Source: Sabethes cyaneus
Taxonomy: Eukaryota; Arthropoda; Insecta; Diptera; Culicidae
Direction: 5' to 3'
Length of the DNA stretch: 64,000 bases
Assembly (NCBI RefSeq): GCF_943734655.1
Contig: NC_071355.1
Span: 240,161,527-240,225,526 of the forward strand
How positions within the stretch are numbered: position 1 is the first letter of the stretch; the number at the start of each line of letters is the position of its first letter. Made by a program: the position numbers and the translations under genes. The notes under the pieces are model-generated. The model worked only from the letters and a program-made list of their open reading frames with translations. It did not search any database and was not told where the DNA came from. Positions 55,881 through 64,000 of the stretch are shown in pieces.

Positions 55881-56129
55881 ATAGAGAGACTGGCCATGTC
55901 ACTCAATAATTCGCATCATTCAACCAACGCACAGTGGTCCAAAAGGGCAAAAAGTGTAACTTTTTTCCTAGTGTCTTTTGCTTTCATTTTATCATTTATG
56001 GTCTTCAGAACTTTTGTTCGTATGAATATTCCCCTTAATCTAAAACTGTCGAAAGTTCGTCAGCGCTTACTATAATGAAAATAAAAAAAATAACTTTTTT
56101 GTGTTAGGATATATAGACATAGTTTCATA

Positions 56130-57065
56130 GTTTCATAGTTAGGATATATAGACAAAGTTGTAAATATTGTAAAAACAAGCAACTTTGCTGAAGAAATAAA
56201 ATTTCTATCTTTATCGAGTGCTGAACTATCGGGCATATTTTTCCAAACTTCTGTAAAAATTAGTTTTTCATGCTTACCTTTTGTTAGTTGCATTTTACAA
56301 GAATACAACGTGCTAGGCAATTATCGAAGCTCTCAAAATACTCGTTTTTGCAGAAGACCGCAAATCTCTTGAACCTTACTTGCTGAGTTATCGCATACTC
56401 AAGCTTTAAATTTCCATAGCTTCACGAGCCCATGAGGTAAAATGGGGCAAGCGGATTTATGAAATCAGCACTTCATCTTAAAGTTTAAGTCGAGTACTAT
56501 AAACTTGTACAGGTTCCGCTTGTCAGCAACCATCCAAATGAGAGTACGGTAAGCAGACGTTTGAAGTGTTTCGCGTTCGCGAAAAGCTCGATACACGTTC
56601 ATTTTTTTTTTGTGTTCGTAGGAAGACACATGGTTTTTTCGGCAAAGTTATAGAAAATATAAAGATAAATAATTTTGTTAAAGAAATGACATTTTTATCT
56701 CTATCGTGTGCAGAGCTGCAGAGCATTTTCATTGGAAATTCTTTAAAAATAAGTTTTTATAAGTTTTATATTTAGCGTATGTTGGTTGCATTTTACAAAA
56801 GTATGTGGTTCTAGGCGATTATTGAAAGACTCAAAACATATGTTTTTGCAAAAGGTTGCAAATCTCTATGACCTTTCCTTACAAAGTTATCGCTTATTTA
56901 AGTTTTATTTTTCCTTAACTTCACGAGCCAAAAGCGATTACTTTGTAAGGAAAGGTCCTAGAGATTGGCAAGCTTCTGCAAAAACGTGTATTTTGAGTCT
57001 TTCAATAATCGCCTAGAACCATATATTCCTGTAAAACGCTACCAACATAAGCTAAGTATGAAAAA
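56130..57065. repeat. Dispersed repeat with direct and foldback copies
   Basis: The block gttgcattttacaa...ctaggc..attatcgaa...gcaaatctct...tatcgc occurs at about 56275-56405, again at about 56780-56905 and inverted at about 56938-57060. The last two form a hairpin with arms of about 120 bp and a 35-bp loop. The first copy and its upstream part (56155-56265 versus 56640-56770) form a diverged direct repeat of about 0.5 kb. No ORF. Confidence 0.75.
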
Positions 57066-59598
57066 CTTATTGTGTAAACGTATGCTTGCCGTTTACATGT
57101 AATATTCTACATCTTTTGCAACGTCCCTCTGGATCACAACCTTCTTCGAACGATATATTTTAGGTTCAAAAAATTCTACTAAACAATGAATTGAACAGTT
57201 TACCATATCGTAACACTCAAGATAGGAAGGATAATGCGTTGCTGTCGTATCCAACTGCTTCCACTCGATTCTCGATTATATACTGTTCTTGTCACTAAAC
57301 ACGTTAGATAATGGTTTATAAATTTGACATGAGTGCATCATTTCCGTGTCAGTATATGGTAGCTCCTGCACAAAGTCTGCAGTGGGTGACAACCGAACTC
57401 GAGCGAACCAAGCCGCACGAGTACGTGAACTAGAAAGCCATCAATCAATGACACTGGCGCTTGATGCAATTGCCATCTAACTTTGGTTGCTGCCGAGCAA
57501 GAAAGAGTAGAGTTGAGTATGTTTTTGTCTAAAATAGCATCAAACGGCAGGCTGTCTGATAGACCGATTGTCAAGCGGTGCAGTTGACAACTCCGATAAT
57601 ATGCTCGACACTTTCTCCACTCGATATCACTCATGTTTGTCTGGTCTCCGCGTCAAGTTAGAAGAACATTGACTTAAAAATTTCAAATATCTGAATTCGT
57701 GATTCCACTCGACCTAACTGGAAGCTAGGAATAACTCAACGCATTCTTAGGATATTTCTGATCGAAAATTAGTTAATGATCTTAACATTAGGGTGTTCTA
57801 AAAGCTCATTCAAAAAAAAAGCCGAGTCCTAAAAGAAAACCGAACTTTGTTCGCACTTATTTGCAGACATTTAATAGTGTTTGCTGATGAAATTCCTCGG
57901 CGCGGAGGAAAAGTTTTCATTCCGCTTGTTTTTTTTATCCCCCGCGCGCAGAACAACGGAACAAGCCGGCGGGTGTGAAAAGATTTGCACTCGGAAAACT
58001 TACTCACTGTTGCGGGATTTTCTTTTGATATCTTTTTTTTTTTGCTTCCTTGAACGGTGAACCGGCCCGACCGACAGCCCGACAGCCGGCAAACCCAGGT
58101 AGCTGTCCCAAGATTGAAAAGCTACAGCTCCGGGGCTGGCAAGTGCGGCACCGTACTTAGCTTAGATGATTGCTAGTTTCTGTCTTCTGGTTGGTGGATT
58201 TTACCGAACGAGCGGCGGTCGTGCATCGCGCCGGTACGGTGAGAAGGAGGGCTTTCTGCTTGCTTGCACTTTCGAAAGTATCTGTTATGTTTTTACCGAG
58301 GGTGCTTAGTCTAACTAGGACCGCGGACTGAATAGATTTAAAGCATCCCAGGGACTTAATGATGAACTTTATGCGTTGCATAAAATTCTCTGGAAGTGGT
58401 TTTTTTTCCAAAAGTGAGAAAAATATTCGGAATGAAAATTCGCTTCACAGTAAACTTTCACAGAAGCACAAATCAGATTATGTTAACTTCTAATTTTGGG
58501 CCAATTTCGTGGAAGCACCCAATCAGGTTTCTATATGTTTCATGTCATTGATCAATTCCAAAATTGGATTGGAGTTTTGCTTTCATCTTTATGGCGCTGC
58601 ATTCATTAGCTTGATTTGATACTTGTTTTCGGAAATTTACCTCTTCAGTGACAGATAGGATTCTTTCAAACCCGTTGGATGTCGTTTGCTTTTTGATTCG
58701 TTCATCTGGTACTTTCTGTTGACCACGACCACGAATACTTATTTGCAATAAATTGAAAGCAATTGAATATCAGTATATCTGGACTGAATCAGTTTTACCA
58801 AACTGAATCGAAAAGGTACTTTTTTTGAGCCACACGTAACTAACGTAAAAATGAAATATCTGAAAATAAAATATGTCTGCACTCGTGTGCAGGCAACGTT
58901 GGTTGATTTTTTTTTTTTTGGTTGCTGGAGAAAAGTTAATGTCATTTTCAGTCAGTTCATTGCCAGAGGATTACTGCAGCCAGTAATTGTGGATGCAGGC
59001 CCGAAAAAGGTACATACGCAGATCCCATTGTCGTGGGTGTACCTTAATTGAATCGTATCAGCACAACCTACAGGTAAAAAATTAATTTCACTTCGAAAAG
59101 TCATTCCAATTTTGCGATGTCGCAAATGGAACTGCGACGATTGTTGGCTGCCCGCTGCGCTAATGGGGTGGGTTTATTTTTGGACCAATTTCTCGTTGCA
59201 GTGCAGGTTGATAGAAAACGGTTTATTTCTGAATTACGCCTTCGAAATTGTCGCATAATCGTTTTATTTCTGGATGATGGTAGATTTTTTCTGTGCAGAT
59301 GCCGTAAATCATGCAAAACGATGTAATCAATAGTGGGGAAAACGTGGAATAGCCAATTTTTTTTACACAAAATGATAACTGGAGTTTGCCGTTAGCAATA
59401 ATGATTAAAACAGTAATTTTTTTCCCAAAAATCAATAAAATAAAATTCATTTGAAATTAAATACTAGTTCTTGAAATCGATATTATTGATTTATTTCGAA
59501 GGCGATCAATTTGATACTCGGTATTCCGATACATCATTGGCTTTTGATAGTTCAATTATATTGTAAACAATTTGGTATTCTACTGCACATTTATGATG
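57066..59598. other. Low-copy DNA, no gene recognised
   Basis: ORFs up to 98 codons on both strands lack domains. GC-richer sequence at 57880-58320 with cgccggtacggtgag and T-runs suggests host non-coding DNA. Confidence 0.35.
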
Positions 59599-59620
59599 AT
59601 TTTGATTACCACAATCGGTC

Positions 59621-60076
59621 GGCAAGCGTGTAGGGATCTATATCTCTGCATACTAGCGTTGGTAAGAGGAAATGCTTATCAAGTTAGGAACTATATTGGC
59701 TCGTTTCATTATCCTTGATTTTTGTTTTCGAATATCCAGGTTAGTCTCATATAACTGGTGCTTGCATACTTACATTACCCATCTAGCTCCCCCAATCTAC
59801 TAACAACAATTCCTTTCCCGAAATACTTGTGAAGATGCAGAGAATTCCCTGGTCTTTAGTAGCAACGAGTATTGGACTAACATTCCTTCCCATCCCACCA
59901 GGATCCGCATTCGGACGTGGCCGGCGTCGGTATTGATCAGCATGCAGGGACCTGATAAGGTTGCACAATGAGTCCCAAGTATGCTTTTTCCAGCCATCAT
60001 TTTGCAATTTTCATCGGTCCTGGTCAATAACGGAGTAGCAGCACACGGGCGGTATCCTATGCTTATGCTTATGCTT
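59621..60076 (+). mobile_element. Truncated retroelement with 22-bp target duplication
   Basis: A perfect 22-bp repeat (core gattaccacaatcggtc) flanks the segment at 59599-59620 and 60077-60098. The plus-strand 3' end is (ATGCTT)n, about three units, a microsatellite tail typical of non-LTR elements. The segment has no RT motif, so it is a 5'-truncated LINE 3' end or a SINE. The perfect duplication implies a young insertion. Confidence 0.75.
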
Positions 60077-60349
60077 ATTTTGATTACCACAATCGGTCAG
60101 TAAAAATAGCAACAGTGAAGAGTGCAATGAAACTTATATTGATACATGAGCTAGACAGATTAAAATTAACCATTCGTTAGGAAAAATTAGAGTATAAAAT
60201 TCACCTTTGCTTAGTTCAATGAATTAAAATTCTTGTTTTGTTCAAGCTTGTTTAAGAATGTTTGCTCGAGTTCTGTGGATCCACATCCCAAGTCGTTTCC
60301 CGCTACAAAAGATAGAACAGAAGACAATAATTGTTGTCCAACGCTGAAC

Positions 60350-60462
60350 CGCCCAGTTAGGTTCGTGGTACGACACTGGTCTAACAAACCAGTCATCTTA
60401 TGTTCGAATCTCGGCTGCGCGGCTGCTACTTTATAGTCAGTAGGATCATTGCACTAGCCCAG
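60350..60462 (+). mobile_element. tRNA-derived SINE, family A, copy 3 (3' truncated)
   Basis: gcccagttaggttcgtggta, ggtctaacaaaccagtcat and B-box gttcgaatc (60402-60410) match copies 1 and 2. The body stops at cactagccc, 60 bp or more before the end of copy 1, where an RT fragment on the minus strand begins. Confidence 0.8.
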
Positions 60463-60780
60463 GAAATTTCGAAACCACTGCATAGATTGACCTTCTACAC
60501 CTAGCTCGTACAGTCGTCGCATGAGAATTTTCCTATCACATGTGTCGAAAGCCTTGGACAAATCCAGAAATACCGCTGCTACTTTTTTCTTTTTATCGCA
60601 GTGAGACTGGATTTCAGAAACCACATCAAAAAGCGCTGTTTGTGTGTTTGATCCCGATCGAAAACCGTATTGTTTGGGTGAAATCAGAGTGTGGTGTTCT
60701 AAATGCTTAGGCAGTTCGGAGTTCGCTCTCAGCTTTCGTCCGAACCAGACGTGTTTCGTGACATTTAAAGAGTGCTTCAA
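60454..60780 (-). pseudogene. Non-LTR RT fragment
   Basis: The 108-codon ORF has HTLISPKQYGFRSGSNTQTA, VAAVFLDLSKAFDTCDRKIL (catalytic motif A) and ELGVEGQSMQWFRNFLG. Only RT motifs 2 to about 4 remain, and both sides are cut. The clade is not certain. Confidence 0.85.
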
Positions 60781-60885
60781 GTTATTATTTAAGCTATTGT
60801 GTAATTCGAACTATTGATTTCAAGCTATTGTTTTATTCATCTGGACAAAGTAGCTTATTGTTTTAAAGGAACGAGAATCTAAGCG

Positions 60886-61750
60886 ATGGAACCGAAACGA
60901 GAAAATACAATTAGGCTGCGTTTTGGATCCCACACACGGAATCCAACTAACGACGAGGTTTTTATGTTCTTCAGGGAACAGGAATGGACCGCCGATGAAT
61001 TAAACGCGATGTATCGAGAGGACTACAGTCTATTTGTGCGGTTTCAATAAGAAACGCTAGTAAAAAAAAGCACTTGATAAGCTAGGAAACAACGTGGAAT
61101 TCCGGTATGCGAATGGAGACCGTTTGCAGGTTCCTGTGACAGCTGCAAACGGCACGTTCCGCTATGTGAGAATCTTCGGTCTACCGCCAGAGGTCAAAGA
61201 TAAGCAGATCGCCGCAGTTCTAGCAAAGTACGGAAATGTTCACCAGATCCGCCTGAGTCTGGTTTTCCAATATGGAATGGAATTCGAGGTGCTCACATGG
61301 AAATTGTTTCGGAAATTCCGGCACAAGTCAACTTCCAGCACATCAGAGCAAGGATTTTCTATGACGGTATGCTGAGCAAATGTTTTGCTTGTGGGTCTTT
61401 GGATCATCTGAAAGCAAATTGCCCGAAGCGCCAGAGTGTAAATACACGTCTGCAAGCTGCGTCGGGTATGAATAAGGAATTAACACTTGGCTACGAGAAA
61501 AGTAACGATGAAAACTCTGGATCTCTTGCAAATGTAGTTGCAAACGGTCTTACGGTTCAACTACCGTCCGCGTCTGGCAGGGTTGTGCTAAGATAGAAGC
61601 AAAAAGGTAAAGCGGTGCAGAATGGCGTCAAAGACAACGTGACCAAAGGAAGCCGCTGTTGAACAAGATGGCGGAGAAGTTCTGCCTAGTAAGAAGAAAC
61701 GAGGACGAGGACAATTAATACAAAAGACTCCGATTCATCGGAGTCCAATG
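60886..61750 (+). pseudogene. L1-like ORF1 (gag-like)
   Basis: The ATG at 60886 opens MEPKRENTIRLRFGS. A TAA at 61048 and a shift in an A8 run near 61061-61068 interrupt it. The frame then gives LDKLGNNVEFRY, RYVRIFGLPPEVKDKQ and, after another shift near 61285, HMEIVSEIPAQVNFQHIRAR. A single zinc knuckle follows, CFACGSLDHLKANC. The C-terminus is Lys-rich and disrupted. Role by family: RNA binding in the LINE particle. Confidence 0.8.
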
Positions 61751-61880
61751 TAGTTTCCAAGTCTTTGTACCCCCTACAGAAAGCAGTCTATTGCGTGCTT
61801 AAGCACGACGTTCAAAATCGCTAAATAGCCGGAAAAAACCGGTGAGAAGCGTTTCAAATAATTGTTAACACACTAATACA

Positions 61881-63345
61881 ATGAATTTTATTTGTTCAGT
61901 CGGAACAATTAATCTTAACAGCACTAGCATACAAGTAAATAAGAACCTTTTAAAAGAGTTTATCAACGAGCACAATATTGATATCGTGTTCTTGCAAGAA
62001 GTTAGCTATACTGATTTTTCCTTTATGCTTTAGCAAACATTAGTGTGGACAAGAAGGGTACTGCAGTACTTATAAGGAAATCCTTTGATTATCCAAATTA
62101 TCTGTTAGATCCTACTGGAAGAATTGTATCTTTCGTTGTTAATGATGTTACCCAAGTAACAATTTGGGTTTTATTCTACTCTTATGATGGTATTTAACAT
62201 CAAAATTGGTCTTGAAGACCACCATTAGAGTACAATAAAACTCACATTGTTGCTTGGGTAATTTTATTAATGTTTATGCTCATTCAGGGAATGAAATGAA
62301 GAAAGAGTGAGATCAATTGTTTACGGAAGACCAAGCTGTTCACTTGAACAAATCTGGAACCACTAGTATGATGCTCGGAGGAGATTTTAATTGTATTTTG
62401 GAGGAGTGCGATTCAAAAGGATTGCACAAAAACTTTTCGAACGGCCTTAAAAATTTAATTGAGCTATTTTCATTGAAAGACGTTGCAAAATCGATGAGGA
62501 CGCACAGATTTACTTTCCACAGAAAGCAATCGGCTTCACAATTAGATCGGTTCTATATTTCAAAACATATTTTATGTGACATATCTAGCTGCAAAACTTT
62601 GCCAATGTCATTTTCAGATCACCATTGTGTGTTATTAACGCTGAGAATAAAAAAGGAGCAGGTAATGTCACGTGGTAGGGGTTACTGGAAGATAAATCCA
62701 AGCTTACTTGTAGTTCCTGAGATTCAAGATAGGTTTAAGGTAGAGTACAACAAACTGTTGGGAAGGTCTATGCATCAGACAGATTTGAATGCAAGGTGGA
62801 ATTATTGCTTTAAATCAAAGGTGAAAACTTTCTATAAATCAGAGAGCTGGCACTTGAACCAAATGAACAGCGCTTCGAAGGTGTCACTTTCGAACAAACT
62901 TTTCGAATATTTTGAGAAACAGGCTTGTGGAGATGACGTCGAAAATGAAACAGCTATAATCAAATCAAAATTGATTGATCTAGAACAAAATCGTTTATAA
63001 AATCTTAGTACAAAAATTCCATCCAATTTAATCGCAGAAGATGAAAAAATGACAATTTATCAACTTTCAAAAGCAACGCATCGCGGAAATGGTTTTGGTT
63101 TAAAATTAAAAAACGACGGAACGCTAGTAACAGATAGCTCTCAGTTCAGATCATTAGTACATGATCATTTTTCACGATTGTATAGAGGAACATCAAATAA
63201 TTTTAACCCGGATCAATACGAACACCCCCTAAATTCCATTAGTAAAACTCGTCCGAGAAATTTCTGAAAATGAACTTTGGAAAACATTAAAAATGTGTAA
63301 CAAGAAAAAATCGCCAGGTCCAGACGGTTTGACGTATGAGTTTTA
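61881..63345 (+). pseudogene. L1-like ORF2, endonuclease and start of RT
   Basis: Starts MNFICSVGTINLNSTSIQVN at 61881, then DIVFLQEVSY. A gap and shift occur near 62025, then KKGTAVLIRKSFDYP. The frame is broken by a MITE at 62151-62258 and resumes FINVYAHSGNEMK, then LGGDFNCILEECDS, RFTFHRKQSASQLDRFYIS and SFSDHHCVLL, all endonuclease motifs. A stop at 63000 and a shift near 63265 precede NKKKSPGPDGLTYEF, the first RT block. The rest of the RT is not found. Confidence 0.8.
62151..62258. mobile_element. 108-bp MITE with TA target duplication
   Basis: Ends CCCAAGTAACAATTTGGGTT and, as complement, CCCAAGCAACAATGTGAGTT, continuing to about 25 bp of inverted repeat, flanked by TA on both sides (62149-62150, 62259-62260). 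Removing the element and one TA restores the ORF2 reading VNDVNFINVYAHSG. TA duplication suggests mobilisation by a Tc1/mariner-type transposase. Confidence 0.85.
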
Positions 63346-64000
63346 GGGTAGTTTGCCAATTGTTGCTCACCACCCAATTGTTGCCCACTTCTCGGTTTTT
63401 GAATAATATCTGAGAATATCTATATTATCGCAGCACTCTAAACAATCAAAACACAAATATATTTCATTACCTTCAAATATGTGTAAACACGATTGTTAGC
63501 AAACGAATATTTGGAATAGTAAAATTACCTCATAAAATCCAACTATTAGTAGAGCCAAAATACGTCGAATGCTTACAGTGTGAATTAAGAAATCACTCAT
63601 CAAATTTAAGCTTATAGATCTCAACAAAAAGCAAATTTACCCCATATTACTTCGTATGCCTTTCAAAATACCCACATTCATAATGTTTGATTAATTAAAT
63701 AACTATATGTTACTATTTTTGTGTTCTAATGCATAGTGGTTAATAATTGGAAACAATTTAGGATTTTGTCCATTTCTTGCACACCATCCGCAAATGCCGC
63801 TAAGCTAGGCCCTACTGTACCATTCTTACTTGATCCAACTCTTATTGAAAATTTACCACTATTTGGATGTCGGATTAAAACAATACCAATAGTTTTCGAT
63901 TTCTCTGGAGACTAAATCAGCAAAAGCCTAATGATGTTACCAGCGTGTAACAATTTTCGTGAATAGAAAATAATGTTCGTATCCGTAATCCACAGTCGAT
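63346..64000. other. Unclassified AT-rich DNA after L1 break
   Basis: Begins agggtagtttgccaattg with two copies of caattgttgcyca within 40 bp, like the subterminal repeats of the elements at 13.5 and 27.5 kb, so a further non-autonomous element may start here. Its right end was not found. No coding motif to the window edge. Confidence 0.45.

Larger units (their letters stand above)
60886..63345 (+). mobile_element. L1-like non-LTR retrotransposon, truncated
   Basis: ORF1 with a CCHC knuckle is followed by ORF2 with an L1-like endonuclease and the first RT block. The sequence changes abruptly after CNKKKSPGPDGLTYEF at about 63345, so most of the RT is missing or displaced. A 108-bp MITE lies in ORF2. 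L1-clade elements are known from mosquitoes; the clade call rests on the RYVRIFGLPPEV and SQLDRFYIS motifs and is moderate. Confidence 0.75.

Overview
The window is TE-rich, AT-rich eukaryotic DNA with no intact host gene. The mix of remnants points to an insect, most likely a culicid mosquito: CR1-, I-, L1- and R1/LOA-type non-LTR retrotransposons, a Penelope-like element, hAT, Tc1 and mariner remnants, a Helitron, tRNA-derived SINEs, and animal histone fragments with histone-type 3' stem-loops. The species assignment is inference; no marker gene is present.

Layout. 1-3.7 kb: a long palindromic repeat with a Helitron-like element in one arm. 3.7-6.7 kb: a degenerate 14-bp satellite followed by a SINE. 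6.9-9.6 kb: low-copy DNA. 9.7-11.1 kb: a repeat module carrying a histone H1 scrap. 13.5-17.5 kb: DNA transposons, including a three-level nest (hAT containing a LINE containing a hAT MITE). 18.5-24.7 kb: a CR1-like LINE whose ORF1 is split by an LTR-like insertion. 25-30 kb: low-copy and purine-rich DNA with one MITE-like element. 30.6-31.7 kb: a hexamer satellite. 31.7-38.3 kb: a near-complete I-clade LINE bracketed by a 23-bp target duplication. 39-42 kb: low-copy DNA. 42.8-46.9 kb: about 4 kb of 7- and 8-bp tandem repeats. 48.9-55.9 kb: decayed LINE, Penelope and mariner pieces around a 4.6-kb palindrome built from H1, H2A and H2B fragments. 56-57 kb: a foldback repeat. 59.6-60.1 kb: a truncated retroelement with a 22-bp duplication. 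60.3-63.4 kb: SINE, RT scrap and a decayed L1-like LINE carrying a 108-bp MITE.

The most unusual object is the histone-derived mosaic at 50.1-54.7 kb. At least six pieces of H1, H2A and H2B coding sequence, five histone-type stem-loops and AT-rich flanks form two inverted arms around a Penelope reverse-transcriptase fragment. A related H1 module lies 40 kb away at 9.7-11.1 kb, which suggests a dispersed repeat family that carries linked histone sequence. Several nested insertions can be dated relative to one another because target duplications, an undamaged palindrome arm or a restored reading frame reveal the empty site.
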